Shown: piece after piece, positions 36,952-48,413 of the stretch
How the letters are laid out: every line of letters begins with the position of its first letter
Numbering within the stretch: the stretch's first letter is position 1
Assembly (NCBI RefSeq): GCF_013177455.1
Contig: NZ_CP053660.1
Coordinates: forward strand, 1,984,001-2,048,000
Origin: Nocardioides marmotae
Lineage (GTDB): Bacteria > Actinomycetota > Actinomycetes > Propionibacteriales > Nocardioidaceae
Length of the DNA: 64,000 nucleotides
Direction: 5' to 3'
Made by a program: the position numbers and the translations under genes
The notes under the pieces: model-generated
The model's database searches: none
Told to the model about the DNA's origin: nothing
The model's input: only the letters and a program-made list of their open reading frames with translations

Positions 36952-37434
36952 GTGTCCGAGAAGCTCCCGCTCGACCCGCTGACCCGCCGCCGCGCGCTCA
37001 CCGGCGCCGCGGGGATCGGCATCGCCCTGCCCGTGCTCGCCGCCTGCGGCGGTGACGACGAGGGTGCGACCGCCACCGACCCGGCGAGCAAGGGGTCCTC
37101 GGGCTCAGGCGGAGCCGGTGCCGGGTCCGGCGACACGGGCGGCGGCGCCGAGGCACTGGCGGCCACGGGCGACATCGAGGTCGGCCGCGGTGCGATCTAC
37201 CCCAACGAGGAGGTCGTGGTCACCCAGCCGAGCGAGGGGGAGTTCAAGGCCTTCTCGATCGTGTGCAGCCACCAGGGCTGCGCGGTCTCGGAGGTCTCCG
37301 AGGACGGCATCGTGTGCCCCTGCCACAACAGCATCTTCTCGATCAGCGACGGCTCCCCGCAGACCGGACCGGCCACGGCGCCGCTGCAGGAGCGCGCGAT
37401 CAGCGTCGAGGACGGCCAGATCACGCTCCTCTAG
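36952..37434 (+). CDS. Rieske 2Fe-2S protein with Tat-like lipoprotein signal
   Basis: 160 residues from GTG 36952 (GGAAGGA upstream). N-terminal twin-arginine stretch LTRRRALTGAAG and lipobox LPVLAAC with lipidated C32, then a Gly/Ser/Thr linker (40-68) and a Rieske domain: C105-x-H107 in CSHQGC and C122/H125 in CPCHNS, with C110 and C124 forming the usual disulfide pair. It is an exported electron-transfer protein, anchored outside the membrane after folding with its cluster. The redox partner is unknown. Such stand-alone Rieske lipoproteins are common in actinobacteria. Confidence 0.88.
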   Translation: MSEKLPLDPLTRRRALTGAAGIGIALPVLAACGGDDEGATATDPASKGSSGSGGAGAGSGDTGGGAEALAATGDIEVGRGAIYPNEEVVVTQPSEGEFKAFSIVCSHQGCAVSEVSEDGIVCPCHNSIFSISDGSPQTGPATAPLQERAISVEDGQITLL

Positions 37435-37466
37435 GCAAGCGACTTGGCGAGGGCCCAGGCGAGCGC

Positions 37467-38762
37467 CTAGGCGAGGGCCGCGGGTCGCGGCACGGCCGTC
37501 GCCCGCCAGCGGCGGTCGCGCTCGGCCGGCCGCCGGTCCAGCCGGCGGTCGAGGAGCGCCCGCGCCTCGTCGTACCTCCCGGCGCGGAGGAGGGCGGCGA
37601 TCCGCGTCTCCTCGACGACCTCGCGCTGGGCGTCGGACCCGCCGAGCCGCCACAGGCACGACTCGAGTGCGGCGAGCGCGTCGGCGGCGGCCGAGCACCG
37701 GCCGGCGTGCATCTGCGCCAGCGCCCGCGCCAGCGGGGCGACGACCTCGCGGTGCGTGGGGTGGTCGTGGCGGGCCGAGCGCTCGGCCAGACGACGCAGG
37801 CCCGGGCCGTCGCCCGTGGCGAGCAGCACCACGGCGGCGTGCATCGCGACGAACGGCGTCGCCGGCTCCTCCAGGGTCCGCCGGCCCACCACCGCGACCA
37901 CCGGGTCGAGCGCGGGCACGTCGGTCGCGCCGGGCGTGAGCGCCCAGCGGTGGAGCAGCGACCCGGTGTCGACGAGCGCGCGACAGCCGAGCGCGGGAGC
38001 CGGCAGCAGCTGCGCCTCGTAGCGGGCGCGCACCGCGTCCAGGTCGCCCATCGACAGCTCGTGCAGCGCCGCGTGCCAGACGAAGTGGCTGCGGCCGTCG
38101 TTGCCCGCGCCGGGCCCGGCGAGCCAGGAGTCCATCCACCCGAGCCCGTCGGCGTGGTCGCCGGTCTCGTAGTGGGCGTGCGCCCGCGCGTGGGCGGCGT
38201 GGCCGGCGGACGGCTCGATCGCCAGCGCCCGGCAGGAGAGCTCCATCGCCTCCTCGAAGCGGTGCTGCTCCTGGCGGACGAAGGCGAGCAGCCCGGTCGC
38301 CCACCAGTCCGTGCCGTACGCCGGCGCCGCCCGCTCCACGATCCGCCAGGCATCCGCGGGCACCTCGCTGACGCCCGCGAAGGCGATCGTCGGCACGGCG
38401 GTGGCCAGCAGCAGGGCGTCGGTCGGCCAGTCCTCGAGGTGCCGGACCAGCGGGGCGCTGTCGCCGGCGACGTGGCGGGCCACCGCGTGGACGTGGCTGC
38501 GCTCGCGCTCGGTGGCGCGCGCGGCGTGCAACCGGGCATCGCGCAGACGCGCGGCGACGTCGACCTCGGCGCACTGCTCGTGGCCCAGCAGGGCCAGCGC
38601 CGCGTGCGCGAGCGCGAAGGTCGGGTCGTGGGCGAGCGCCTCGGCGACCGCCTCGGGGGCACCCGGCTGGAGGCGCAGCACCCGGCCCACGCCACGGGTG
38701 TAGGCCTCCGCGGCGACGGAGGAGGTGGCGAGCGCGTGCCCATGGGTGTCGCGGACCGGCAT
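37467..38762 (-). CDS. TPR-containing protein, TTC38-like
   Basis: 431 residues from ATG 38762. All-helical, with repeated tetratricopeptide-like units such as ALAHDPTFALAHAALALLGH, RFEEAMELSCRALAIEPSAGHAAHARAH and GRCSAAADALAALESCLWRLGG. The ATERERSHVHAVARHVAGD and HFVWHAALHELSMGD segments resemble the TTC38 family, whose function is unknown. -10-like TACTCT (minus, 38774-38769) lies six bases from the ATG, predicting a leaderless mRNA. Divergent from uvrC by 87 bases. Upstream in-frame extension is a shadow of uvrC antisense and rejected. Confidence 0.8.
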   Translation of the reverse strand: MPVRDTHGHALATSSVAAEAYTRGVGRVLRLQPGAPEAVAEALAHDPTFALAHAALALLGHEQCAEVDVAARLRDARLHAARATERERSHVHAVARHVAGDSAPLVRHLEDWPTDALLLATAVPTIAFAGVSEVPADAWRIVERAAPAYGTDWWATGLLAFVRQEQHRFEEAMELSCRALAIEPSAGHAAHARAHAHYETGDHADGLGWMDSWLAGPGAGNDGRSHFVWHAALHELSMGDLDAVRARYEAQLLPAPALGCRALVDTGSLLHRWALTPGATDVPALDPVVAVVGRRTLEEPATPFVAMHAAVVLLATGDGPGLRRLAERSARHDHPTHREVVAPLARALAQMHAGRCSAAADALAALESCLWRLGGSDAQREVVEETRIAALLRAGRYDEARALLDRRLDRRPAERDRRWRATAVPRPAALA

Positions 38763-38849
38763 GAAAGCAGAGTATTCCAGTCGACTCAGAACGGACAGGC
38801 CGGACGCGCCGGGACCGGTGCTGTCGGTCCCGGACCGTAGGGTTGTGGG

Positions 38850-40862
38850 GTGCCTGCCGCTCCATCCCCACGCTCCGCCCGCGGGCCGTTGTCCTACCGT
38901 CCCGAGCCCGGCTCCATCCCGACCCAGCCCGGCGTCTACCGGTTCCGCGACTCCCGCGGCCGCGTGATCTACGTCGGCAAGGCCAAGAACCTGCGGTCCC
39001 GCCTGTCGTCGTACTTCCAGGACATCGGGAACCTCCACCAGCGCACCGCCACCATGGTCACCACCGCCGCGAGCGTGGAGTGGACGGTGGTCAACACCGA
39101 GGTCGAGGCGCTCCAGCTGGAGTACTCCTGGATCAAGGAGTACGACCCGCGCTTCAACGTCAAGTACCGCGACGACAAGTCCTACCCGTGGCTGGCGGTG
39201 ACCGTGGGGGAGGAATACCCCCGCGTGATGGTCGGGCGCGGCGCGAAGCGGAAGGGCACCCGCTACTTCGGCCCCTACAGCCACGCGTGGGCGATCCGCG
39301 AGACCGTCGACGTGCTGCTCCGGGTCTTCCCGATGCGCTCGTGCAGCAACGGCGTCTTCAAGCGCTCCGCGCAGATCGGCCGGCCCTGCCTGCTCGGCTA
39401 CATCGACAAGTGCGCGGCGCCGTGCGTGGGCAACGTCAGCGCCGAGGAGCACCGCCGCATCGTCGAGGACTTCTGCGACTTCATGGGCGGCCAGACCCGC
39501 CCGTTCATGCGCCGCATCGAGAAGGAGATGTACGCCGCGTCCGACGCGATGGACTTCGAGAAGGCCGCGCGGCTGCGCGACGACCTCGGGGCGATGCAGC
39601 GCGCGCTGGAGAAGCAGGCCGTGGTGCTCGGCGACGGTGCGGACGCCGACGTGATCGCGCTGGCCGAGGACCCGCTCGAGGTGGCGGTGCAGATCTTCTA
39701 CGTCCGCGGCGGTCGGATCCGCGGCCAGCGCGGCTGGGTCGCCGACCGCGTCGACGAGGGCGACACCCCCGAGCTCGTCTCGGACTTCCTGCTCCAGCTC
39801 TACGCCGGCGACCCGGAGTCGGTGCCCCGGGAGATCCTCGTGCCGGCCCTGCCGCCGGACGTGGAGATCTTCGAGGAGCTCCTCTCCGACCTGCGCGGCG
39901 CCAAGGTCGCCATCCGGGTGCCGCAGCGCGGCGACAAGAAGACGCTCCAGGAGACCGTGGCGCGCAACGCCTCCCAGGCGCTCGCGCTGCACAAGACCAA
40001 GCGCGCCAGCGACCTCACGACCCGCAACCGGGCGCTGGAGGAGATCCAGCAGGCCCTGGAGCTCGACGAGGTCCCGCTGCGCATCGAGTGCTACGACGTC
40101 TCCAACCTCCAGGGCACCGAGGTCGTGGCGTCGATGGTGGTCTTCGAGGACGGCCTGGCGCGCAAGGGGGAGTACCGCCGGTTCGTCATCCGCGGCGTCG
40201 ACGGACAGAACGACGTCGCCTCGATGCACGAGGTGATCACCCGCCGCTTCCGCCGGCTGCTCGACGAGCAGGCCCGCTCCGAGCTGCGTCCCGGCGACGG
40301 GACGAGCGGCCCGATGCTGGTCGACCCCGATACCGGCCGGCCGCGGAAGTTCGCCTACGCCCCGGGCCTCGTGGTCGTCGACGGCGGCCCGCCGCAGGTC
40401 GCGGCCGCGCAGCGCGCGCTCGACGAGCTCGGCATCGACGACGTACCGGTCTGCGGGCTGGCCAAGCGCCTGGAGGAGGTCTGGCTGCCCGGGCAGGAGG
40501 ACCCCGTCATCCTGGCCCGGTCCTCCGAGGGCCTCTACCTGCTCCAGCGGATCCGCGACGAGGCGCACCGCTTCGCCATCACCCACCACCGCTCGCGCCG
40601 GTCGAAGTCGATGGTCGAGAGCGTCCTCGACGACGTCCCCGGTCTCGGCGAGGTGCGCCGCAAGACCCTGATGAAGCACTTCGGCTCGCTCAAGAAGCTC
40701 CGCGAGGCGACCGTCGAGGAGATCGCGACCGTGCCGGGCATCGGCCAGCGGACCGCGACCTCGATCAAGGACGCCGTCGCGGCGTCCGGCTCCGGACGCG
40801 CGGCAGGGGCCACCATGAGCGTGAACACCGCGACCGGCGAGATCACCGAGGAGGACGCATGA
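38850..40862 (+). CDS. uvrC: Excinuclease ABC subunit C
   Basis: 670 residues from GTG 38850. GIY-YIG nuclease domain at about 22-100 ([25 protein letters not shown]), UVR motif near [13 protein letters not shown], RNase H-like C-terminal nuclease domain ([34 protein letters not shown]) and tandem HhH at the end ([30 protein letters not shown]). It makes both incisions in nucleotide excision repair. -10 TAGGGT (38838-38843) is six bases before the GTG: leaderless. The stop overlaps rapZ (ATGA). Confidence 0.96.
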   Translation: MPAAPSPRSARGPLSYRPEPGSIPTQPGVYRFRDSRGRVIYVGKAKNLRSRLSSYFQDIGNLHQRTATMVTTAASVEWTVVNTEVEALQLEYSWIKEYDPRFNVKYRDDKSYPWLAVTVGEEYPRVMVGRGAKRKGTRYFGPYSHAWAIRETVDVLLRVFPMRSCSNGVFKRSAQIGRPCLLGYIDKCAAPCVGNVSAEEHRRIVEDFCDFMGGQTRPFMRRIEKEMYAASDAMDFEKAARLRDDLGAMQRALEKQAVVLGDGADADVIALAEDPLEVAVQIFYVRGGRIRGQRGWVADRVDEGDTPELVSDFLLQLYAGDPESVPREILVPALPPDVEIFEELLSDLRGAKVAIRVPQRGDKKTLQETVARNASQALALHKTKRASDLTTRNRALEEIQQALELDEVPLRIECYDVSNLQGTEVVASMVVFEDGLARKGEYRRFVIRGVDGQNDVASMHEVITRRFRRLLDEQARSELRPGDGTSGPMLVDPDTGRPRKFAYAPGLVVVDGGPPQVAAAQRALDELGIDDVPVCGLAKRLEEVWLPGQEDPVILARSSEGLYLLQRIRDEAHRFAITHHRSRRSKSMVESVLDDVPGLGEVRRKTLMKHFGSLKKLREATVEEIATVPGIGQRTATSIKDAVAASGSGRAAGATMSVNTATGEITEEDA

Positions 40863-41731
40863 GCGAGCAGACCCCACCGGGTGAGCTGGTCGTCGTGACC
40901 GGGATGACCGGCGCGGGCCGGAGCACCGCGGCCAAGGAGCTGGAGGACCTCGGCTTCTACGTCGTCGACAACCTGCCCCCGAGCCTGCTGCGCGACGTGG
41001 TCCGGCTGGTCGACGAGAGCTCCGGGCCCGGTCAGCCGATCGCGGTCGTCGTCGACGTGCGCTCCGGGTCGTTCTTCCAGACCCTCCAGGCCAACCTCGC
41101 CCAGGGGGCGACCGGGCGGCACGCCACGCTGATCTTCCTCGACGCCAACGACGAGGTGCTGGTCCGCCGGCAGGAGGCCGTCCGGCGGCCGCACCCGCTC
41201 CAGGGCACCGGCCGCCTCCTCGACGGCCTGCAGCGCGAGCGGAAGGTGCTCGCCGACCTCCGCAGCGGCGCGGACCTGGTCATCGACACCAGCGCCCTCA
41301 ACGTCCACCAGCTCACCCGGGCCATCGCCAGCTCCTTCGGCAAGGCCGACAAGGTGCGGCTGAGCGTCGCGGTGATCAGCTTCGGCTTCAAGTACGGCAT
41401 CCCCATCGACGCCGACTTCGTCGCCGACATGCGCTTCCTGCCCAACCCGCACTGGATCCCCGAGCTGCGGCCCCACACCGGCCGCGACGCCGACGTCGCC
41501 GACTACGTGATGACCCGGGACGGCGCCGAGCAGTTCCTCGACGGCTACGTGCCCGTGCTCGCCGGGGTCGCCAAGGGCTACCTGCGCGAGGGCAAGCGCT
41601 TCATGCGGGTGGCGATCGGCTGCACCGGCGGCAAGCACCGCAGCGTCGCGATGACCGAGGAGATCACCCGCCGCATGTGCGAGCTGGGGTACGACGCCCG
41701 GGCGATCCACCGCGACCTGGGGCGCGAGTGA
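40859..41731 (+). CDS. rapZ: RapZ-family nucleotide-binding protein (YvcJ-like)
   Basis: 290 residues, coupled to uvrC by ATGA. P-loop GMTGAGRST (about 15-23), where the usual Walker A lysine is arginine, as is common in actinobacterial members; then [21 protein letters not shown]-type [21 protein letters not shown] and C-terminal [16 protein letters not shown]. coli RapZ is an RNA adaptor for GlmZ; the actinobacterial role is less clear. Part of the conserved uvrC-rapZ-yvcK-whiA cluster. Confidence 0.93.
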   Translation: MSEQTPPGELVVVTGMTGAGRSTAAKELEDLGFYVVDNLPPSLLRDVVRLVDESSGPGQPIAVVVDVRSGSFFQTLQANLAQGATGRHATLIFLDANDEVLVRRQEAVRRPHPLQGTGRLLDGLQRERKVLADLRSGADLVIDTSALNVHQLTRAIASSFGKADKVRLSVAVISFGFKYGIPIDADFVADMRFLPNPHWIPELRPHTGRDADVADYVMTRDGAEQFLDGYVPVLAGVAKGYLREGKRFMRVAIGCTGGKHRSVAMTEEITRRMCELGYDARAIHRDLGRE

Positions 41732-42732
41732 GCACTCCGGCGGGCGTCCCGGTCGACCCGTCGTCGACCGACCGCGCCCAGGCCGTCGTGGCGCTCGGCG
41801 GCGGGCACGGGCTGCACGCGTCGCTGAGCGCGCTGCGGCGGCTCGTCGACGACCTCACCGTCGACGAGCTGACCGCGGTGGTGACCGTCGCCGACAACGG
41901 CGGCTCCTCCGGCCGGCTGCGCGGTGAGTTCGGGGTGCTGCCCCCGGGCGACCTGCGGATGGCGCTGGCGGCCCTGTGCGGCGAGGACGAGTGGGGCGAC
42001 ACCTGGGCGCGGGTGCTGCAGCACCGGTTCGCCGGCAACGGCGAGATGCGCGGCCACGTCGTCGGGAACCTGCTCATCGTCGGCCTCTGGGAGCTGCTCG
42101 GCGACCACGTCGACGCGCTCGACTGGGTCGGCCGGCTGCTGGAGGCCAAGGGCCGGGTGCTGCCGATGGCGCTCACCCCGATGGACATCACCGCGGAGGT
42201 GCGGGGGCTGCGCCCCGGCGACCCCGACGCGCTGACCACGGTGCGGGGCCAGGTGGAGGTCGCGACCACCGACGGGGTCATCGACTCCATCCGGCTCGAC
42301 CCGGCCGACCCGCTGGCCTGCCCCGAGGCGGTCGCCGCCGTGGAGGCCGCCGACTGGGTGCTGCTCGGGCCGGGGTCCTGGTTCACCTCGGTCATCCCGC
42401 ACCTGATGGTCCCGGCCCTGCGCGAGGCACTCGTGCGGACGCGGGCCCGGGTCGTGGTCAACCTCAACCTCGCCGAGCAGGCGGGGGAGACCGGTGGCTT
42501 CGGCCCGGCCGACCACCTCGCGGTGCTCGCCGAGCACGCCCCCGAGCTGGTCGTCCACACCGTCCTGGCCGACCGCGCCGGCGTCGGCGACGGCCTCGAG
42601 GAGCTCGAGCACGTCGTCGCCGCGCACGGCGCGAAGCTGGTCGTCGACGACGTCGCGGTCGGCGACGGCACGCCGCGGCACGACCCGGCGAAGCTGGCCG
42701 CGGCCTACGAGCGGATCTTCGCCGCCGGGTGA
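41728..42732 (+). CDS. yvcK: YvcK/CofD-like protein
   Basis: 334 residues from GTG 41728, overlapping the rapZ stop (GTGA). CofD-like fold: VVALGGGHGLHASLSALRRL at the N-terminus, VTVADNGGSSGRLR (about 54-67), LPPGDLRMALAAL, RGHVVGNLLIVGLW and WVLLGPGSWFTSVIPHL. In Gram-positives YvcK affects carbon metabolism and cell-wall synthesis on gluconeogenic substrates. The terminal stop codon lies at the edge of a small hairpin (AGGCGG/CCGCCT, 42732-42746). Confidence 0.93.
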   Translation: MSTPAGVPVDPSSTDRAQAVVALGGGHGLHASLSALRRLVDDLTVDELTAVVTVADNGGSSGRLRGEFGVLPPGDLRMALAALCGEDEWGDTWARVLQHRFAGNGEMRGHVVGNLLIVGLWELLGDHVDALDWVGRLLEAKGRVLPMALTPMDITAEVRGLRPGDPDALTTVRGQVEVATTDGVIDSIRLDPADPLACPEAVAAVEAADWVLLGPGSWFTSVIPHLMVPALREALVRTRARVVVNLNLAEQAGETGGFGPADHLAVLAEHAPELVVHTVLADRAGVGDGLEELEHVVAAHGAKLVVDDVAVGDGTPRHDPAKLAAAYERIFAAG

Positions 42733-42778
42733 GGCGGTTGCCGCCTGCGGTCGTTGACCCGCGTGGGAGGATGCGCCC

Positions 42779-43765
42779 ATGGCGATGACGGCACAGGTGA
42801 AGGCTGAGCTGGCGAACACCCAGATCACGAAGACCTGTTGTCGCAAGGCGGAGGTCGCCTCGATGCTCCGCTTCGCCGGCGGCCTGCACATCGTGAGCGG
42901 GCGGATCGTCGTGGAGGCCGAGCTCGACACCGGCGCCGCCGCCCGCCGGCTGCGCAAGGACGTCGCCGAGGTCTACGGCCACCAGTCCGACGTGGTGATG
43001 GTCCAGGGCAACGGCATCCGCAAGGGCAGCCGGTACCTCGTGCGCATCGTGCGTGACGGGGAGTCCCTGGCCCGCCAGACCGGCCTGCTCGACCAGCGCG
43101 GCCGGCCCGTGCGCGGGCTCCCGCCGGCCGTCGTCTCCGGTGGTGGCTGCGACGCGGTCGCGGCCTGGCGCGGGGCGTTCCTCGCGCACGGCTCGCTCAC
43201 CGAGCCCGGCCGCTCCTCTGCCCTCGAGGTGACCTGCCCGGGCCCCGAAGCGGCCCTGGCGATCGTGGGCGTGGCCCGCCGGCTCGGCATCCAGGCCAAG
43301 GCGCGCGAGGTGCGCGGCGTCGACCGCGTGGTCATCCGCGACGGCGACGCGATCGGCCAGCTGCTGACCCGCCTCGGCGCGCACGAGTCGCTCATGGCCT
43401 GGGAGGAGCGCCGGATGCGGCGCGAGGTCCGGGCCACCGCCAATCGGCTGGCGAACTTCGACGACGCCAACCTGCGCCGCTCGGCCCGCGCCGCGGTCGC
43501 CGCGGGCGCCCGGGTCGAGCGGGCGATGGAGATCCTCGGCGACGAGGTCCCCGACCACCTGAAGATGGCCGGCGCGCTGCGCCTGGAGCACAAGCAGGCC
43601 TCGCTCGAGGAGCTCGGCCAGCTGCACGACCCGGTGCTCACCAAGGACGCCATCGCGGGGCGGATCCGCCGCCTGCTGGCGATGGCCGACAAGCGCGCCG
43701 AGGAGCTCGGCATCCCCGACACGGAGTCCTCGCTGACCCCGGACATGCTGGCCGAGGAGGTCTGA
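42779..43765 (+). CDS. whiA: Sporulation/cell-division regulator WhiA
   Basis: 328 residues from ATG 42779 with GGGAGGATG upstream. N-terminal LAGLIDADG-like half ([35 protein letters not shown]) and C-terminal helix-turn-helix ([39 protein letters not shown] then [21 protein letters not shown]). WhiA binds DNA directly and controls division genes in actinobacteria, including non-sporulating ones. Fourth gene of the uvrC-rapZ-yvcK-whiA cluster; 46 bases separate it from yvcK. Confidence 0.95.
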   Translation: MAMTAQVKAELANTQITKTCCRKAEVASMLRFAGGLHIVSGRIVVEAELDTGAAARRLRKDVAEVYGHQSDVVMVQGNGIRKGSRYLVRIVRDGESLARQTGLLDQRGRPVRGLPPAVVSGGGCDAVAAWRGAFLAHGSLTEPGRSSALEVTCPGPEAALAIVGVARRLGIQAKAREVRGVDRVVIRDGDAIGQLLTRLGAHESLMAWEERRMRREVRATANRLANFDDANLRRSARAAVAAGARVERAMEILGDEVPDHLKMAGALRLEHKQASLEELGQLHDPVLTKDAIAGRIRRLLAMADKRAEELGIPDTESSLTPDMLAEEV

Positions 43766-43772
43766 GCCGGGG

Positions 43773-43795
43773 CCGCGGCCGCACCCCGGCCGCGG
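43773..43795 (+). terminator. GC hairpin after whiA
   Basis: CCGCGGCCG, loop CACCC, CGGCCGCGG: perfect 9-bp stem eight bases after the whiA stop and before the gap promoter. Confidence 0.6.
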
Positions 43796-43846
43796 GCCGC
43801 GTCGTACGACGGACGCGGCGGTCCCGGCACCGGCCCGCTTCGGTAG

Positions 43847-44887
<1,041 letters not shown>

Positions 44888-44889
44888 CC

Positions 44890-46119
44890 GTGGCGCGCTA
44901 CACCACCCTGGCCGACCTCGTCGCGCAGGGGGTCGCGGGCAAGCGGGTGCTCGTCCGCTCGGACCTCAACGTCCCCCTCGACGGCAGCACGATCACCGAC
45001 GACGGGCGCATCCGCGCCAGCGTCCCGACCATCCGCACGCTGGCCGAGGCCGGCGCGCGGGTGGTCGTGACCGCCCACCTCGGGCGTCCCAAGGGCGCCC
45101 CGGACCCGGCGTACTCCCTGCGTCCGGTGGCCGCGCGCCTCGGTGAGCTGCTCGGCCAGGAGGTCGCCTTCGCCGGCGACACCGTCGGCGAGTCGGCCCA
45201 CGAGACCGTGCAGGCCCTCGAGGACGGTCAGGTCGCGGTCCTCGAGAACGTCCGCTTCAACGCGGGGGAGACCAGCAAGGACGACGCGGAGCGGGGTGCG
45301 TTCGCCGACCGGCTCGCGGCGCTCGGCGACGCGTTCGTCTCCGACGGCTTCGGCGTCGTGCACCGCAAGCAGGCTTCGGTGTACGACGTGGCGCAGCGGC
45401 TGCCGCACGCCCTCGGTGGGCTCGTGCAGGCCGAGGTCGACGTGCTGCGGCGGCTGACCGAGGAGCCCGAGCGGCCCTACGTGGTCGTGCTCGGCGGGTC
45501 GAAGGTCTCCGACAAGCTCGGCGTCATCGACAACCTGCTCGGCAAGGCCGACAAGCTGCTCATCGGCGGCGGCATGGTCTTCACCTTCCTCAAGGCCCAG
45601 GGCTACGAGGTCGGCAAGAGCCTGCTCGAGGAGGACCAGGTCGACGTGTGCCGGGAGTACCTCCAGCGCGCCGCCGAGAGCGGCGTCCAGCTGATCCTCC
45701 CGACCGACGTCGTCGTCGACACCGCGTTCCCCTCCGGGGACCGGACGCCCGAGCCGCGGGTCGTGGCCGCCTCGGAGATCCCCTCCGACGCCCTCGGCCT
45801 CGACATCGGGCCGGACTCCGCCCGCGCCTTCGCCGGCGCGCTGGTCGGCGCCCGCACGGTCTTCTGGAACGGCCCGATGGGCGTCTTCGAGGTGGCCGCG
45901 TTCGCCGACGGCACCCGGGCGGTCGCCCAGGCGCTGACCGAGGTCACCGCGGAGGGCGGCCTGTCCGTCGTCGGCGGCGGCGACTCCGCGGCCGCGGTGC
46001 GCACCCTCGGGTTCGACGAGGCCGCCTTCGGTCACATCTCCACCGGCGGTGGCGCCAGCCTCGAGTACCTCGAGGGCAAGGTGCTGCCCGGCATCCAGGT
46101 CCTGGAGGACGACGAGTGA
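44890..46119 (+). CDS. pgk: Phosphoglycerate kinase
   Basis: 409 residues from GTG 44890; TTG 44884 overlapping the gap stop is an alternative. [54 protein letters not shown] and GGGDSAAAV are all canonical Pgk motifs. It makes ATP from 1,3-bisphosphoglycerate. Co-transcribed with gap and tpiA; the stop shares one base with the tpiA ATG. Confidence 0.97.
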   Translation: MARYTTLADLVAQGVAGKRVLVRSDLNVPLDGSTITDDGRIRASVPTIRTLAEAGARVVVTAHLGRPKGAPDPAYSLRPVAARLGELLGQEVAFAGDTVGESAHETVQALEDGQVAVLENVRFNAGETSKDDAERGAFADRLAALGDAFVSDGFGVVHRKQASVYDVAQRLPHALGGLVQAEVDVLRRLTEEPERPYVVVLGGSKVSDKLGVIDNLLGKADKLLIGGGMVFTFLKAQGYEVGKSLLEEDQVDVCREYLQRAAESGVQLILPTDVVVDTAFPSGDRTPEPRVVAASEIPSDALGLDIGPDSARAFAGALVGARTVFWNGPMGVFEVAAFADGTRAVAQALTEVTAEGGLSVVGGGDSAAAVRTLGFDEAAFGHISTGGGASLEYLEGKVLPGIQVLEDDE

Positions 46120-46913
46120 TGGCAGCCAAGCGCACCCCGCTGATGGCGGGGAACTGGAAGATGAACCTCAACCACCAGGAAGCGGTGGTGCTGGTCCAGA
46201 AGCTCGTGTGGACGCTCTCGGACAAGCGCCACGACTACGCCAAGGCCGAGGTCGTCGTGGTCCCGCCCTTCACCGACCTCCGGTCGGTGCAGACCCTGGT
46301 CGACGGCGACCGGCTCTCGATCAAGTACGGCGCCCAGGACGTCTCGGTCCACGAGTCCGGCGCCTACACCGGCGAGATCTCCGCCGGGATGCTGGCCAAG
46401 CTCGGCTGCTCCTACGTCGTCGTCGGTCACTCCGAGCGGCGCGAGTACCACGCCGAGACCGACGCGGTCGTCAACACCAAGGCCCACCGGGCGCTCGCGG
46501 CCGGCATGACGCCGATCGTGTGCGTCGGGGAGGGCCTGGAGGTCCGCCAGGCCGGCCAGCAGGTCGAGCACTGCGTCGCCCAGGTCACCGGCTCGCTCGC
46601 GGGCTTCACCGCCGAGCAGGTCGCCGGCCTGGTCGTCGCCTACGAGCCGGTCTGGGCGATCGGCACCGGCGAGGTCGCCACGCCGGACGACGCCCAGGAG
46701 GTCTGCGCGGCGATCCGTGCCAGCATCCGCGGCTCGTTGGGCGACGAGGCGGCCGACGGCGTCCGCGTGCTCTACGGCGGTTCGGTCAAGGCGGCCAACG
46801 TCGCCGGGATCATGACGCAGCCCGACGTGGACGGCTGCCTGGTCGGCGGGGCTAGCCTGCAGGCCGAGGAGTTCGCCGGGATCTGCCGCTTCTACGACAT
46901 GCCGGTCCTGTGA
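46119..46913 (+). CDS. tpiA: Triosephosphate isomerase
   Basis: 264 residues from ATG 46119, overlapping the pgk stop by one base. GNWKMNLN at the N-terminus, catalytic His in [11 protein letters not shown] and catalytic Glu in [13 protein letters not shown], then [11 protein letters not shown] and GCLVGGASL phosphate loops. It interconverts dihydroxyacetone phosphate and glyceraldehyde 3-phosphate. Third gene of the glycolytic operon. Confidence 0.97.
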   Translation: MAAKRTPLMAGNWKMNLNHQEAVVLVQKLVWTLSDKRHDYAKAEVVVVPPFTDLRSVQTLVDGDRLSIKYGAQDVSVHESGAYTGEISAGMLAKLGCSYVVVGHSERREYHAETDAVVNTKAHRALAAGMTPIVCVGEGLEVRQAGQQVEHCVAQVTGSLAGFTAEQVAGLVVAYEPVWAIGTGEVATPDDAQEVCAAIRASIRGSLGDEAADGVRVLYGGSVKAANVAGIMTQPDVDGCLVGGASLQAEEFAGICRFYDMPVL

Positions 46914-46942
46914 CCGGCAGCCGTTGACGTAGGATCCCAGCC

Positions 46943-47179
46943 GTGGAACTCCTCTTCACCGTCATCCTCATGCTCACGAGCGCCCTGATGATCCTCCTCG
47001 TGCTCCTGCACAAGGGTCGTGGCGGCGGTCTGTCCGACATGTTCGGTGGTGGCGTCTCCAGCTCGCTGGGCGGTTCGTCCGTCGCCGAGCGCAACCTCGA
47101 CCGCCTCACCGTCGGCATCGGTGTGATCTGGTTCGCGACCGTCATCGCCCTGGGCCTTCTCTTGGCCTACCAGGGTTAG
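46943..47179 (+). CDS. secG: Preprotein translocase subunit SecG
   Basis: 78 residues from GTG 46943, two membrane helices (LFTVILMLTSALMILLVLL and TVGIGVIWFATVIALGLLL) with the conserved HKGRGGGLSDMFGGG loop. It is the small accessory subunit of the SecYEG channel. -10 TAGGAT (46930-46935) lies seven bases before the start, so secG probably has its own leaderless promoter despite being 29 bases behind tpiA. Confidence 0.96.
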   Translation: MELLFTVILMLTSALMILLVLLHKGRGGGLSDMFGGGVSSSLGGSSVAERNLDRLTVGIGVIWFATVIALGLLLAYQG

Positions 47180-47203
47180 AAGCTCCGGAAAGGGAGTACG
47201 CAC

Positions 47204-47563
47204 GTGGCTGGTGGAGGAAACGCGATTCGCGGGAGTCGGGTCGGTGCTGGCCCGATGGGCGAGGCCGAGCGTGGCGAGGCCGCGCCTCGTCAGGCGATCA
47301 CCTACTTCTGCTCCAACGCCCACCGCTCGGTGGTGACGTTCTCCGTCGAGGCGACCGTCCCCGAGTCGTGGGACTGCCCGAAGTGCGGCCTGCCGGCGAG
47401 TGTCGACTCCGACAACCCGCCGCCGGCGCCGAAGATCGAGCCCTACAAGACCCACCTGGCCTACGTGAAGGAGCGGCGCTCCGACAAGGAGGCGGCCGAC
47501 ATCCTCGACGAGGCGCTGCAGCTGCTGCGGTCGCGCCGGAAGTCGGGCGACCTCATCTTCTGA
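47204..47563 (+). CDS. rbpA: RNA polymerase-binding protein RbpA
   Basis: 119 residues from GTG 47204 with GGAAAGGGAG upstream. N-terminal tail, RbpA core domain with zinc-type ITYFCSNAH and WDCPKCGLPA, then the basic linker and sigma-interaction helix KTHLAYVKERRSDKEAADILDEALQLLRSRR. RbpA is an actinobacterial transcription factor that stabilises open complexes with the principal sigma factor. It follows secG by 24 bases and ends before a strong hairpin. Confidence 0.96.
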   Translation: MAGGGNAIRGSRVGAGPMGEAERGEAAPRQAITYFCSNAHRSVVTFSVEATVPESWDCPKCGLPASVDSDNPPPAPKIEPYKTHLAYVKERRSDKEAADILDEALQLLRSRRKSGDLIF

Positions 47564-47595
47564 AGGTCCGTCTCTGGGACTTGGTCTCTGAGTGC

Positions 47596-47634
47596 ACAAC
47601 GTCCTCGGTCCGCGGTGCGGGCCGAGGACGTTGT
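47596..47634 (+). terminator. Bidirectional terminator between rbpA and pgl
   Basis: ACAACGTCCTCGG (47596-47608) pairs perfectly with CCGAGGACGTTGT (47622-47634), a 13-bp stem with a 13-base loop, between the convergent rbpA and pgl genes. Confidence 0.85.
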
Positions 47635-47648
47635 CCTTGGGTGGCCGG

Positions 47649-48413
47649 CTACAGGCGCGAGGCCGAGGCGCGGTCGAGGAACCAGATGGTCTCCTCGCCG
47701 CCGGTGACGCCCACGGCCGGCACGTCGTGGACGTCGGCGGCCTCGCCGCCGGCGCCGGTCCGCCCGGCCAGCGCGCGGGCCACGGCCTCGGCCTTGCCCT
47801 CGCCGCTGACCAGGAACCACAGCGCGCGGTTGCGGTTGAGTGCCTCGAAGGTCAGGCTCACCCGCTCCGGCGGCGGCTTGGGGGAGTCGTGCACCGCGAC
47901 CGTGGTGGCCCCGCGGACGTCCAGCGCCGGGTGGCCGGGGAACAGCGAGGCGACGTGGGCGTCGGGCCCCAGGCCCAGCATCACGACCTCGAGCTCGGCC
48001 GCGCCCGCGGTCGCCAGCGCCTCGGCGTACGCCGCCGCAGCCTCCTCCACCGTCGCGCACTCGGCCGTGGTGGGCACCTCGTGGACGTTCTCGTCGGAGA
48101 CGCCGATGACCGAGAGGAACGCCTCGCGCGCCTGATCGGCGTTCCGGTCCGGGGAGCCGGGCTCGACGAACCGCTCGTCGCCCCACCACACGACCACGCG
48201 GGTCCAGTCGACCTCGGAGCCCGGCGCGAGCCGGGCGATCTCGCGGTGCACGACCTCGGCGATGCTGCCGCCGGTGAGCGCGATCTGCGGCACCCGGCCG
48301 GCGGCCTGGGCGTCGGCGAGCCGGCTGAGCAGCTCCCCGGCGACGGCGGTCGCGAGGGCGCGGTCGTCCTCGTGCACCTCGATGCGCGGGCTGCTGGAGG
48401 CGGGGATGGTCAT
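47649..48413 (-). CDS. pgl: 6-phosphogluconolactonase
   Basis: 254 residues from ATG 48413, overlapping the pgi stop (ATGA). [42 protein letters not shown] and [20 protein letters not shown] are DevB/NagB-fold signatures. It hydrolyses 6-phosphogluconolactone in the oxidative pentose phosphate pathway. The genes that would make its substrate, zwf and opcA, are not in this operon. Last gene of tkt-tal-pgi-pgl. Confidence 0.94.
   Translation of the reverse strand: MTIPASSSPRIEVHEDDRALATAVAGELLSRLADAQAAGRVPQIALTGGSIAEVVHREIARLAPGSEVDWTRVVVWWGDERFVEPGSPDRNADQAREAFLSVIGVSDENVHEVPTTAECATVEEAAAAYAEALATAGAAELEVVMLGLGPDAHVASLFPGHPALDVRGATTVAVHDSPKPPPERVSLTFEALNRNRALWFLVSGEGKAEAVARALAGRTGAGGEAADVHDVPAVGVTGGEETIWFLDRASASRL

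Noticed and set aside
40859..41731. RapZ inactive because the Walker A lysine is Arg
   Set aside because: The Lys-to-Arg change is common in actinobacterial RapZ homologues, so it is not notable here.
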